Of a DNA stretch of 64,000 nucleotides, positions 23,368 to 31,791 are shown piece by piece. Numbering within the stretch: position 1 is the first letter of the stretch; each line of letters begins with the position of its first letter. This DNA comes from Flavobacteriales bacterium (lineage in GTDB: Bacteria > Bacteroidota > Bacteroidia > Flavobacteriales_F > PHOS-HE28): contig JAHBUK010000006.1 in assembly GCA_019638115.1 (NCBI GenBank), forward strand, positions 124,001-188,000, read 5' to 3'. The notes beneath the pieces were generated by a model. It was not told the origin of the DNA, made no database searches, and was given only the letters and a program-made list of their open reading frames with translations. The position numbers and the translations under genes are program-made.

Positions 23368-25407
23368 CTATGATGGCTGTTTGCGCTCCTCCAGCAATTT
23401 CCGCATAGCGAAGAGCTCGTCGCGCAGTTGTGCCGCTGCAATGAAGTCCAACTCCTTGGCGGCCTTGCGCATCTGGCTTTCCAGCAGCTGCACGTTCTTC
23501 TCCAACTGGTCCAGGCTCATGTACTGCACCACGGGGTCGGCGGCCAGGCTCAGTTCCTCGGGCTCCACGTAGTACACGCGCTTCTTCTCGGTGTCGTGGA
23601 TGTCGATCACCGCGGTCTGGCGCATCACATCGCCCCGGTCGCGCTTGATCTGTTTCGGCGTTATCCCGTGCTCGGCATTGTAGGCCATCTGCTTTGCCCT
23701 GCGGCGATCGGTCTCGTCGATGGTGCGCTGCATGCTCTCGGTCACGTTGTCGGCATAGAAGATCACCAGGCCGTTCACGTTCCGTGCGGCGCGCCCTGCC
23801 GTCTGGGTCAGCGAGCGGTTGCTGCGCAGGAAACCTTCCTTGTCGGCATCCAGCACCGCCACCAGGCTCACCTCGGGCAGGTCCAGGCCTTCGCGCAGCA
23901 GGTTCACGCCCACCAGCACATCGAACATGCCCAGCCGCAACTGCCGCAGGATCTCGATCCGCTCCAGGGTCTCCACATCGCTGTGGATGTACTTGGCGCG
24001 CACGCCGTTCTTGCCGAGGAACTCGTTGAGCTCCTCGGCCATGCGTTTGGTTAGGGTGGTCACCAGTACGCGCTCCTCCTTCTCGGCACGCTTGCGGATC
24101 TCGTACAGCAGGTCATCGATCTGGTCCTTGCTGGGGCGCACCTCGATCGGCGGGTCCAACAAGCCGGTAGGGCGGATCACCTGCTCCACCACCACACCCT
24201 CGCTCTTCTCCAACTCGTACTCGGCCGGGGTGGCGCTTACGAAGATCACCTGCCCGTACATGGACTCGAACTCATCGAACTTCAGCGGCCGGTTGTCCAT
24301 GGCGCTGGGCAGGCGGAAGCCATATTCCACGAGGTTCTTCTTGCGGCTGCGGTCGCCTCCGTACATGGCGTGCACCTGGCTCACGGTCACGTGGCTCTCG
24401 TCGATCACCATCAGCATGTCCTCCGGGAAATAGTCCAGCAGGCAGAAGGGGCGCTGGCCGGTCTGGCGCTGGTCGAAGTAGCGGCTGTAGTTCTCGATGC
24501 CGGAGCAATAACCCAGTTCGCGCATCATCTCCAGATCGTAGAGCACGCGTTCTTCCAGGCGTTTGGCCTCCAAGTGCTTGCCGATCTCGTTGAAGAAAGC
24601 CACTTGCTTCTGCATGTCCTCGCGGATGGCCTCCAGCGCGGCGTTCATGGTGTCCTTGCTGGTAACGAAGATGTTGGCGGGATAGATCGTCACTTGGTCC
24701 ACCGTCTCCAGGGTGCGCGTGTCAGGGATGCCGAAGCGTTCGATGCGTTCCACCTCATCGCCCCAGAAATGGATGCGGATGCCTTCATCGGCATAGGCGA
24801 GGTACACCTCCACCACATCGCCACGCACCCGGAAATTGCCCCGGGCAGGGTCCGCGTCCCTGCGGCTGTAAAGGGCGGAGACGAGTTCGTGCAACAGCTT
24901 GTTCCGCGCGATCTTCAAGCCCACCTGCACGTGCACCATGCTTTTGTGGAACTCGGCCGGGTTGCCGATGCCGTAGATGCAGCTCACACTGGCCACCACG
25001 ATCACGTTGCGCCTTCCGCTCAGCAGCGCGCTGGTGGCGCTCAACCGCAACTTCTCGATCTCGTCGTTGATCGAAAGGTCTTTTTCGATGTAGGTGTTGG
25101 TGGTGGGCAGGTACGCTTCGGGTTGGTAGTAGTCGTAGTAGCTCACGAAGTACTCCACACGGTCGTTCGGGAAGAAGTGCTTGAACTCGCCGTAGAGCTG
25201 CGCCGCCAGGGTTTTGTTGTGGCTCAGGATCAGCGTGGGGCGGTCCACTTGCGCAACCACGTTGGCCACCGTGAAGGTCTTTCCGGAACCGGTAACCCCG
25301 AGCAGGGTCTGCGCCGGAACACCTTCCTGAAGCCCTTCCACCAATTGGCGGATGGCCTCCGGTTGGTCGCCGGTGGGGGTGAATTCGGAGATGAGTTGGA
25401 AGGGCAT
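23368..25407 (-). CDS. uvrB: Excinuclease ABC subunit B
   Basis: 679 residues, normal for UvrB, the damage-verifying helicase of nucleotide excision repair. It starts MPFQLISEFTPTGDQPEAI, with Walker A LLGVTGSGKTFT near residue 40, the beta-hairpin region YYDYYQPEAYLP that clamps DNA, the helicase motif VIDESHVT, motif VI QTAGRAARN, and a C-terminal UVR domain (ELDFIAAAQLRDELF) that contacts UvrC. It has a TAGCTTTGC element 12 bases before the ATG. It is a stand-alone gene; uvrA and uvrC are not in the window. Confidence 0.97.
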   Translation of the reverse strand: MPFQLISEFTPTGDQPEAIRQLVEGLQEGVPAQTLLGVTGSGKTFTVANVVAQVDRPTLILSHNKTLAAQLYGEFKHFFPNDRVEYFVSYYDYYQPEAYLPTTNTYIEKDLSINDEIEKLRLSATSALLSGRRNVIVVASVSCIYGIGNPAEFHKSMVHVQVGLKIARNKLLHELVSALYSRRDADPARGNFRVRGDVVEVYLAYADEGIRIHFWGDEVERIERFGIPDTRTLETVDQVTIYPANIFVTSKDTMNAALEAIREDMQKQVAFFNEIGKHLEAKRLEERVLYDLEMMRELGYCSGIENYSRYFDQRQTGQRPFCLLDYFPEDMLMVIDESHVTVSQVHAMYGGDRSRKKNLVEYGFRLPSAMDNRPLKFDEFESMYGQVIFVSATPAEYELEKSEGVVVEQVIRPTGLLDPPIEVRPSKDQIDDLLYEIRKRAEKEERVLVTTLTKRMAEELNEFLGKNGVRAKYIHSDVETLERIEILRQLRLGMFDVLVGVNLLREGLDLPEVSLVAVLDADKEGFLRSNRSLTQTAGRAARNVNGLVIFYADNVTESMQRTIDETDRRRAKQMAYNAEHGITPKQIKRDRGDVMRQTAVIDIHDTEKKRVYYVEPEELSLAADPVVQYMSLDQLEKNVQLLESQMRKAAKELDFIAAAQLRDELFAMRKLLEERKQPS

Positions 25408-25419
25408 GTGGAAGGGAGT

Positions 25420-25428
25420 GCAAAGCTA
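25420..25428 (-). promoter_or_regulatory. -7 element TAGCTTTGC upstream of uvrB
   Basis: A full match to TAnnTTTG on the minus strand, 12 bases before the ATG at 25407. Confidence 0.65.
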
Positions 25429-25592
25429 CCGCCTTGCAACAGCCGGACGAACCGCGAACCTGTACTCTGGGCTTGTCCATTGCCCAACGGCCAATTACCT
25501 TTCCCCGTGTCGGGAATACCGTTGCTTGCGCATGACAATGTGTTTGCAAAGTCCGGACAACCTTGGACGCCAATTCGTCCGTCCCCGGATCA

Positions 25593-26174
25593 ATGACAAG
25601 CCACAACCCCAATAGCTCTTTCCTTGGCGCCAAGCCGATCCCATGGTCCGAACGTGTGCTGCCATTCGGCCGTGCTCCGGAGGAATTACCGGTGCTTACG
25701 GAACGCCTGCTGGGCACCCATGCCCGCCTGATGCACTTGTTCCTCGGACAGGCGCCGGAGCGTCTCTACAACCGTTCGGACGACAAGTGGTCCGTGGTCG
25801 GCCATGCGGCCCACCTCCTGGTGGTGCAGCACCGTTTTGCAGCGCGCTTGGAGGATTTTCAAGCCTTGCGGCCGAACCTCTGCACCATCGACCTTTCCGA
25901 TCAGGAGGGGGAACTGCAGCAGCACCTCCTCCGCAACCTGGGCGACCTTTTGGAAGAGTTCCGGCTGGAGCGCCTGGCCTTCGTGCAGACCCTGCTCAAT
26001 GCCGAAGCACACGTGCACCGCCACACCGCCTTGCACCCCTGTGGCAACCGGCCCATGCGCACCGTGGACATGTTGCTGTGGATCGCCGAGCACGATGACC
26101 ATCACCTCGCCACCATGCGCCTCCTGCTGGGTGACATGCCACCAACCCCAAGGCCGCGTTTGTGGCCAGCTTAG
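25593..26174 (+). CDS. DinB-family putative metal-dependent protein
   Basis: 193 residues from ATG 25593 (MTSHNPNSSFLGAKPIPWSE). It looks like a four-helix DinB/YfiT bundle with a possible metal-binding His set: WSVVGHAAHLLVVQH in the second helix and LLWIAEHDDHHLATM in the last. DinB-like proteins in Bacteroidota often have thiol-transferase or damage-inducible annotations with little experimental support. An upstream TTG at 25563 would add ten residues. It is divergent from uvrB with 185 bases between. Confidence 0.83.
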   Translation: MTSHNPNSSFLGAKPIPWSERVLPFGRAPEELPVLTERLLGTHARLMHLFLGQAPERLYNRSDDKWSVVGHAAHLLVVQHRFAARLEDFQALRPNLCTIDLSDQEGELQQHLLRNLGDLLEEFRLERLAFVQTLLNAEAHVHRHTALHPCGNRPMRTVDMLLWIAEHDDHHLATMRLLLGDMPPTPRPRLWPA

Positions 26175-26228
26175 TGCTTTGGTGAACTTAGCGCCACCGG
26201 TGCTGTTCTGTACCTACACACTTCACTC

Positions 26229-26390
26229 ATGTTCTTCAAGCGCATCCTCTACTACCTGAATCCGGCCACGCTGTTCGGACGCTCCGAGCACGGTGGCAGC
26301 CTGCGTTTCATGCACGGCATCAACCGCATCAGCATTTTCCTCTTCCTCTTCTGCGTGGTGGTGATGGTGCTGCGCGCCATGAACCGCTGA
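26229..26390 (+). CDS. Small membrane protein, 53 aa, probably DUF6728
   Basis: Reads MFFKRILYYLNPATLFGRSE, then HGGSLRFMHGINRISIFLFL and a hydrophobic helix to the end (VVVMVLRAMNR). The MHGINRISI motif next to one membrane helix is, from memory, the signature of the short DUF6728 proteins of Flavobacteriales. It ends TGATG, where the ATG of the next gene overlaps the stop, so the two are likely translationally coupled. Its role is unknown. Confidence 0.65.
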   Translation: MFFKRILYYLNPATLFGRSEHGGSLRFMHGINRISIFLFLFCVVVMVLRAMNR

Positions 26391-26656
26391 TGCACAGCGC
26401 TGCCGCCACAGCATTCCGAGCCCTCCCGTTGACCGCGCGCCTGGAGGAGGTGCGCAAGAGTGGTGAGTACCTCGGTTCACGCATCCACGGCGGGCACCAA
26501 GTACACCTTTACCGCATGGGCCCCGCAGGGTCCGAGGGTTTCTTTTGCGAAGTGTGGATGCGCCTCGGCCTGCAATACGTGGAATGGATCGAACTGGCCG
26601 GAAACGCGGAGATCCTCAGCGAGTACGTTCACCTGGACCTGAAGGGCTTGATATGA
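26390..26656 (+). CDS. Conserved small protein, 88 aa, unknown function
   Basis: Starts at the ATG that overlaps the stop of the 53-aa gene (MHSAAATAFRALPLTARLEE). It has no signal or membrane segment. The middle looks like a small beta sheet (GGHQVHLYRMGPAGSEGFFC, then EVWMRLGLQYVEWIELAGN) and the C-terminus reads EYVHLDLKGLI. The one-base overlap with its neighbour suggests they work together. I do not recognise a family. Confidence 0.6.
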   Translation: MHSAAATAFRALPLTARLEEVRKSGEYLGSRIHGGHQVHLYRMGPAGSEGFFCEVWMRLGLQYVEWIELAGNAEILSEYVHLDLKGLI

Positions 26657-26749
26657 TCGAATGCAAGCGGTCCATGCAGTGAGGGCCAGCGAATGCCAGG
26701 ACCCAAGCTTCTCGCAGTTCAACGTTCCGCCATCCGTACACGCCCTTTG

Positions 26750-27817
26750 CTAAAAAGGGTCGCCATGTTTGGGGTCCACGACAAAACTGCTATCGGTCAG
26801 CGTGTGCAGGAAGGCGATGAGCTGCCTTTGTTCACGGTCGTTGAGATGCGCACCACCGCGCCGCGCAGTACTCATTCGCGGATCGGTGTATGCGCTGGCA
26901 TGTACCGCGTTGGAGTAGAACTCAACCACCTCTTCCAGACTGCTGAAGCGGCCATCGTGCATGTATGGTGCGGTCAATGCCACATTGCGAAGGCTGGGTA
27001 TTTTGAAAGCGCCCAGGTCTTTTTCCGATCCAGTGATGGCGTATCGTCCGGGATCCGTGAACCGGTCTGAAGGGTCCGGTGGATCAAGGCCGTTGTTGCT
27101 GAAGCGCATGGCCGTGCCCAGCGCATGTTGGTCGGTGATGTGGCACTGCAGGCAGTCCCCTTTGTTCTGCTCGTTGGCCAGGACGAATCCTGCGTATTCA
27201 TCGGCTGTGAAGAGGTCCTCTCCGCGCAGCACACGATCGTATTTGCTGTTCGCTGAGATCAAGGAACGCAAGTACTGCGCAATGGCTCGAGCTACGAGTA
27301 CACTGTCCATGGCCTGATCGCCGAATGCCCGCTTGAAAGGCGCTGCGTATCGCTCGGCAGTCCTGATGCGCTGCAAGGCCATGGGCCATCCCGCACCTAA
27401 TTCCATGGGGTCTCTTACCGGGTGTAGTACCTGTTCTTCCAAGGTTTCGGCCCGCCCATCCCAGAAAAATGCCGGGTACCAAGCGAGGTTGAAAAGCGCA
27501 GGTGTATGGCGCGGTAGTTCACTTCCGTCCGTGGCCTTACTATAGCGCAAAGGGCCATCGCTGAAGGCGTATCGTTGTTGATGGCAACTGGCACAGGAGC
27601 GGCTGCTGTCCGCACTGAGGATCGGGTCGTGGAAGAGCATGCGTCCGAGTTCCACCCCTTCCACCGTTACCGGGTTGTCCGACGCCACAGGCATGGCGGG
27701 GAAATACCGCAGTACAGGAAAAGGGTAGGGTTGCGTGCCGTCGAGAACGAAGGCCATCAGCAGCGCAGCGGAACATAGCGCTGCCAAGGGATGGATATGC
27801 GGGCGTATCGATGTCAC
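26750..27817 (-). CDS. Di-haem cytochrome c peroxidase (MauG/CcpA family)
   Basis: 355 residues. A hydrophobic N-terminal segment exports it to the periplasm. Two haem c sites are visible: CASCHQQRYAFSDG (about residue 90) and CLQCHITDQHALG (about 225), with the family pattern between them (PALFNLAWYPAFFWDGRAETLEEQ) and the later PSLRNVALTAPYMHDGRF. It would reduce hydrogen peroxide or oxidise a partner protein. Its start overlaps by four bases the stop of the T9SS-exported protein upstream (27814-27817), so the two form an operon. Confidence 0.93.
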   Translation of the reverse strand: MTSIRPHIHPLAALCSAALLMAFVLDGTQPYPFPVLRYFPAMPVASDNPVTVEGVELGRMLFHDPILSADSSRSCASCHQQRYAFSDGPLRYSKATDGSELPRHTPALFNLAWYPAFFWDGRAETLEEQVLHPVRDPMELGAGWPMALQRIRTAERYAAPFKRAFGDQAMDSVLVARAIAQYLRSLISANSKYDRVLRGEDLFTADEYAGFVLANEQNKGDCLQCHITDQHALGTAMRFSNNGLDPPDPSDRFTDPGRYAITGSEKDLGAFKIPSLRNVALTAPYMHDGRFSSLEEVVEFYSNAVHASAYTDPRMSTARRGGAHLNDREQRQLIAFLHTLTDSSFVVDPKHGDPF

Positions 27818-28734
27818 CTGGAAAGGAGCACGGGCAGGGTTCGATGGTCCTTGTTGGTGCGTACACGCAACTGGTAGAGGCCATCGGGGTGGGCACTGAT
27901 GTCAATGCCGAATTTCACCGGGCTTATACCATGCCGCTGCACAACACGCCCCGCGCCATCGATCAGTTCGATCTCCTCGATCACATGGTATCCTTCCTCT
28001 TTGCGCACTTCGATCAGCAGTAGCCCATTGGTCGGACTGGGATACACGGTCACATAGTCACCTTGTTCCTTGTTGCTCACGGTGTGTACCATGGTCAGTG
28101 CCGCCATCATATTGTCGATCATCCAGCCTTCGTGGTCGGTCTGCACACTGTCGGAAAGGTGCGTGAAGCGTAACAGCAAGGTGTCCATCCCCACTCCCCA
28201 CATCCAGGAAAGGTCCATGCAGAACCAGATATTCTGCCAGGTGGTGTCGGTGCCGGTGAAGACAGGCGTGCCATTGCTCAAGGTGCCGAGGTTCGCCTCG
28301 TTGAAGCCGTAGAAGCTGTAGACGTATTGGCTGTTGAAGGCATTGTCCCATGTGGCACCACCATCGCCGGAGAACTCGATCGTGCCGCCATCAACACCGA
28401 ATTCATAGTCGAGCTTCTGCATCCACTGCACGGCCAATATGCCGAACCACCAGAACTCCGGCACAACAGTGAGTATGCACGAAGAACTGTTGTCGGTCGG
28501 GTAGGGGGAAAGGGTGTCTGTGAGCAGCGCGTTGGGCGCAGTGTAAGCACTTTGGAAGATGGTCTTCTGTGGAGGACCCACCATCCAGACATTGGCACTA
28601 TCCTCCGGTATGCTCAGCAGCAGCGCATTCGTGGCCGAAGTGTCCGCTCCATCGAAGTATTGGCTGAAATCCCATTGTGCTTGCGTTGGGGCCAGGATGG
28701 AACAAGCGATGACGAAGAGTAGGGTTCGTGTCAT
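27814..28734 (-). CDS. Secreted T9SS cargo protein, 306 aa
   Basis: Signal peptide MTRTLLFVIACSILAPTQAQ, followed by a jelly-roll-like secreted region (EFSGDGGATWDNAFNSQYVY; NIWFCMDLSWMWGVGMDTL; GWMIDNMMAALTMV) and a type A sorting domain (YPSPTNGLLLIEV, then DGLYQLRV) ending VLLSR. The DGGATWD and GWMIDN segments are typical of immune-inhibitor/MAM-like domains in secreted Bacteroidota proteins. It is the first gene of an operon with the cytochrome c peroxidase. No enzymatic residues are obvious. A TATCTTGAC promoter-like element is 31 bases upstream. Confidence 0.8.
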   Translation of the reverse strand: MTRTLLFVIACSILAPTQAQWDFSQYFDGADTSATNALLLSIPEDSANVWMVGPPQKTIFQSAYTAPNALLTDTLSPYPTDNSSSCILTVVPEFWWFGILAVQWMQKLDYEFGVDGGTIEFSGDGGATWDNAFNSQYVYSFYGFNEANLGTLSNGTPVFTGTDTTWQNIWFCMDLSWMWGVGMDTLLLRFTHLSDSVQTDHEGWMIDNMMAALTMVHTVSNKEQGDYVTVYPSPTNGLLLIEVRKEEGYHVIEEIELIDGAGRVVQRHGISPVKFGIDISAHPDGLYQLRVRTNKDHRTLPVLLSR

Positions 28735-28765
28735 GGCGATGGAGCGTACTTGTGTTCAATACGCT

Positions 28766-28774
28766 GTCAAGATA
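28766..28774 (-). promoter_or_regulatory. -7-like element TATCTTGAC
   Basis: On the minus strand, 31 bases before the ATG at 28734 of the secreted protein-peroxidase operon. Confidence 0.35.
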
Positions 28775-28878
28775 GGACACGGGCATGGGCAAGAACGCTG
28801 CTTGGTGCGCAGCGCCATCCATTGCCTGATAACTCCCGCCAGCAAGAAGTACCAAATTCAACGCTACGTTGCTGTGGC

Positions 28879-29610
28879 TTACCCCTGCCACACCCGCCAA
28901 GCCGCTTCGGCCTGCGCCACAAGCATACCCATGCCATTGGCCGTGCGTGCGCCACGTAACCTGCCAGCTTTCAAGAATGCGGTCTCCTCGGGGTTGTACA
29001 CCAGGTCAACCAGCAGGTGCTTGGGGCCAATTGAGTTGTAGGGCAGTTCGGGCATGTCCTCCACGTTCGGGTACATGCCCAGCGGCGTGGTGTTGATGAT
29101 CAAGGTGCAGACCTCGGTAACGATGGGTTCCAACAGGTCCCAAGTGAGGTCGCCCCGTTCGCGGCTGCGGCTTACCATGCGGAACTTGATGCCCAGGTCG
29201 CGCAATACGAAAGCAACGGCACGACTGGCGCCGCCGGTGCCGAGCACCAACGCCCGGGGGCGGCTGCCGTTCAGCAGTGGCACCAGCGTATTGCGAAAGC
29301 CTTCCACATCGGTGTTGTGGCCCACCAACCTGCCATCGCGAATGGCGATGGTGTTAACCGCTCCCACCGCTGCCGCCAGGGGATCCAGTTCATGCAGGTA
29401 GGGGATGATGGAGGTCTTGTAGGGGATAGTAACGTTGAGGCCGCGCAAGCCGGGCGTTTCGGTAAGGAGCGTTGGCAACTCAGCGATGTCCTGCAACGGG
29501 AACAGTTGGTAACGGTGGCCGCTGAGCCCTTCACGCGCAAAGAACTCCGTGAACCAGCGTTGGCTGAAGCTGTGCGTAAGCGGGTTCCCGATCAGTCCGT
29601 AAACGCTCAT
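28879..29610 (-). CDS. aroE: Shikimate dehydrogenase
   Basis: 243 residues. It reduces 3-dehydroshikimate with NADPH in aromatic amino-acid synthesis. Motifs: YGLIGNPLTHSFSQRWF (substrate-binding Ser), GLNVTIPYKTSIIPYL with the catalytic Lys, NTIAIRDGRLVGHNTDVEGF with the catalytic Asp, NADP-binding LVLGTGGASRAVAFVLRDLG, and the end GMGMLVAQAEAAWRVW. It is slightly shorter than the typical 270 residues, as is common in Bacteroidota. It overlaps the DUF368 gene upstream by four bases (29607-29610), so they are co-transcribed. Confidence 0.95.
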   Translation of the reverse strand: MSVYGLIGNPLTHSFSQRWFTEFFAREGLSGHRYQLFPLQDIAELPTLLTETPGLRGLNVTIPYKTSIIPYLHELDPLAAAVGAVNTIAIRDGRLVGHNTDVEGFRNTLVPLLNGSRPRALVLGTGGASRAVAFVLRDLGIKFRMVSRSRERGDLTWDLLEPIVTEVCTLIINTTPLGMYPNVEDMPELPYNSIGPKHLLVDLVYNPEETAFLKAGRLRGARTANGMGMLVAQAEAAWRVWQG

Positions 29611-30572
29611 GAACGATCTGCGCCGAGCCGCTCCAGGCCCAGGATTAGGATGGCACCGAAGAGCATGAGTGCGATGGCGCCGGGTACCTGTGGCAGCTTG
29701 TCGGTGATGCCCAGCAGCGTGTCGTTCGCAGAGATGATGGCGTAGTCGCCGGGCCAGATGGGATGCTGGATGAAGGGCGCAAGATGCTCATCGGGTTTGC
29801 CTTCGTGCACCACCCGTGTTTCGATGACCTCCTTCCAGGGCCACACGATGGTGAGGGAACCCAGCAGGAAACCGGTGAGGGTGGAAACCGTGAGGTCGTG
29901 ATGCCTGCGGAACATCCAGCCCAGCAGGTGCGAGAAGGCGAGCAGGCCGAACACACAGCCTGCACCGAACACAGCGATGATGGGGATGTCGAAGGTCTTC
30001 ACAGCGGTCATCACGGTGCCATAGCCACCGAGCAGGAGCAGTATGAACGAGCCACTGATGCCCGGTAGTATCATGGCACAGATCGCCACAGCTCCGGCGA
30101 GGAAGAAGAACAGCAGACTTTCGCCGCCGCTGCCGGCACCGGCCAGCCCCACGGCCACCGCCGCCAAGGTGCCTGCAAGTATCCCCAGCAGCGGTGCCAG
30201 GCTCCAATGCTTCACCTGCCTTCCGGTAAGCCATACGCTGGCCGCGATCAGTCCGAAGAAGAAGCTCCAGATCAGCACCGGCTGGTGTTGCAAGGCCCAG
30301 GTGATCGGGCGCACCAGCAGCAGCACACTCGTGCCTATGCCCAGTACGAGGGTGATCAGGAAGTCTCCATTGATGCTGCGCCAAGCCTCGCTGATGCCCT
30401 TCTTCCGCAGGATCTGCAGGGTCTGCGGGTTGATGCTCCGGATGGAGTCGAGCAACTCCTCGTAGATGCCGGAGATGTATGCAATGGTGCCACCGGAAAC
30501 GCCGGGCACGGTGTCGGCAGCGCCCATGGCCATGCCTTTCAGGAAGAGCTTGATGCGTTCGCGCAAGTTCAT
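29607..30572 (-). CDS. DUF368 undecaprenyl-phosphate translocase (PopT family)
   Basis: 321 residues with about eight membrane helices. The family signature KGMAMGAADTVPGVSGGTIAYISGIYEEL lies in the first 50 residues, with a second motif around ICAMILPGISGSFILLLLGGY. DUF368 proteins (PopT) recycle the lipid carrier undecaprenyl phosphate across the inner membrane, according to published work on C55-P translocases. That would support peptidoglycan and surface polysaccharide synthesis, including the wzc/wecA genes at the start of this window. The start at 30572 gives MNLRERIKLFLKGMAMG. Confidence 0.9.
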   Translation of the reverse strand: MNLRERIKLFLKGMAMGAADTVPGVSGGTIAYISGIYEELLDSIRSINPQTLQILRKKGISEAWRSINGDFLITLVLGIGTSVLLLVRPITWALQHQPVLIWSFFFGLIAASVWLTGRQVKHWSLAPLLGILAGTLAAVAVGLAGAGSGGESLLFFFLAGAVAICAMILPGISGSFILLLLGGYGTVMTAVKTFDIPIIAVFGAGCVFGLLAFSHLLGWMFRRHHDLTVSTLTGFLLGSLTIVWPWKEVIETRVVHEGKPDEHLAPFIQHPIWPGDYAIISANDTLLGITDKLPQVPGAIALMLFGAILILGLERLGADRS

Positions 30573-30608
30573 GCCGGATCGGGTTTGAGGAAATGCTCGA
30601 AATGCTGC

Positions 30609-30947
30609 TCAGTCGCAATTGAGGCCGGGCTCCACGCCCTGCTGCCAGGCGGTAATGCCGCCGCGGAGGTTGGCCAGGTTGGTGAACCCGTAGCGCGAAC
30701 TGAGCGCCTGCACCAATGCCGCGCCCCGGTTGCCACTCCGGCAATGCATGATCACGGGGATATCGCGCCGGATCTCGGCGAGACGCTCGGTCACTTCTCC
30801 CATGGGGATCAGTGTGCCGCCCAAGGTGCACAACTCCGCCTCGTAGGGCTCGCGGATGTCGATCAGTTGGAACTCCTCACCGGCGGAACGCATGTGTGCC
30901 AGTTCCTCCACGGTGATCTCCCGGATGTTGATGTCGGTGTTACCCAT
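30609..30947 (-). CDS. Rhodanese-like single-domain protein
   Basis: 112 residues from ATG 30947 (MGNTDINIREITVEEL). It has FQLIDIREPYEAELC, the active-site loop VIMHCRSGNRG with the catalytic Cys, and LRGGITAWQQGVEPGLNCD. It resembles small GlpE/YgaP-type sulfurtransferases that carry a persulfide. An alternative ATG at 30965 would add six residues; TTTCTTCGC just before the shorter start resembles the promoter element, so I prefer the short form. It lies between popT and comA on the same strand, with gaps of 36 and 37 bases. Confidence 0.88.
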   Translation of the reverse strand: MGNTDINIREITVEELAHMRSAGEEFQLIDIREPYEAELCTLGGTLIPMGEVTERLAEIRRDIPVIMHCRSGNRGAALVQALSSRYGFTNLANLRGGITAWQQGVEPGLNCD

Positions 30948-30984
30948 GCTGCGAAGAAAGGCCATCGCCTACAAATCCGGCAGC

Positions 30985-31791
30985 TTACTTACTGGTCTCG
31001 GTGGGCACCTGCCGCAGCTTGGTGGCCACATCCTCCGGCAGGTACTGGAAGAACGTGTCGCCACGCAGGCCCAAACGCAGGGTCTCCAAGGGGATCACAT
31101 CATCGGGTGCGATGTTGCCCAGGTTGGTGTTCGCGCCCAGCTGTTTGATGAACCAGACCTGTTGCGATTTCTGGGGCGCTTCCCACAGGATGTCCTTCGC
31201 CGGGATCTTCGCCAGAATGCGGCTCACCAAGGCCGTGTGCGCATGTCCGCTGGGGCGGTAGATCCCCACGTTGCCGCTCTCCCGTGCTTCGGCGATCACT
31301 TTCCAGCTACCGGCATCCAACTCGCTGCGCATCATGCGCACCCACTTGGCCGGACTGATGAGGATGCCCGATTCCTTGGAGCCCACTTCGCTGAGCACGG
31401 TGCGGTGCTTTGCCAAGGTGCTGATGAACTTGCACTTCTCGTCCGCGCTCATGGTGATGGAGCCATCGGAGACCTCCGCCGTGTCAAGACCAAGCTTGTC
31501 CAGCAGTTTCACATAATCCTTGAAAGCGCCGCGGGCCACGAATGCCTCGAACAAGGTGCCGCCGAGGTACACACGCATTCCTGCCTTCTGGTAGAGCGCG
31601 ATCTTCTCCTTCAGGTTGGGGGTCACGAAAGAGGTTCCGAAGCCCAACTTCACCAGGTCGATCAGGTGCCCGGAAGCAGCGATCAGGTCCTCGGCCTGGC
31701 GGATGGCAAGGCCCTTGTCCATGACCATGGTAAGGCCATCCTCACGGGGCTTGGTGCTCCGTTCGGGAATGTGCGAAAGGGTGTAGTTCAT
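30985..31791 (-). CDS. Phosphosulfolactate synthase-like protein (ComA family)
   Basis: 268 residues. ComA condenses sulfite with phosphoenolpyruvate to phosphosulfolactate, first described in coenzyme M synthesis. The chain contains STKPREDGLTMVMDKGL, LVKLGFGTSFVT, GMRVYLGGTLFEAF, EVSDGSITMS, VLSEVGSKESG and PSGHAHTALVSR, the conserved face of this TIM-barrel family. Bacteria do not make coenzyme M by this route in general; in Bacteroidota a role in making cysteate or sulfolactate for sulfonolipids is an attractive possibility but not shown here. It overlaps the TPR gene upstream by four bases. Confidence 0.85.
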   Translation of the reverse strand: MNYTLSHIPERSTKPREDGLTMVMDKGLAIRQAEDLIAASGHLIDLVKLGFGTSFVTPNLKEKIALYQKAGMRVYLGGTLFEAFVARGAFKDYVKLLDKLGLDTAEVSDGSITMSADEKCKFISTLAKHRTVLSEVGSKESGILISPAKWVRMMRSELDAGSWKVIAEARESGNVGIYRPSGHAHTALVSRILAKIPAKDILWEAPQKSQQVWFIKQLGANTNLGNIAPDDVIPLETLRLGLRGDTFFQYLPEDVATKLRQVPTETSK

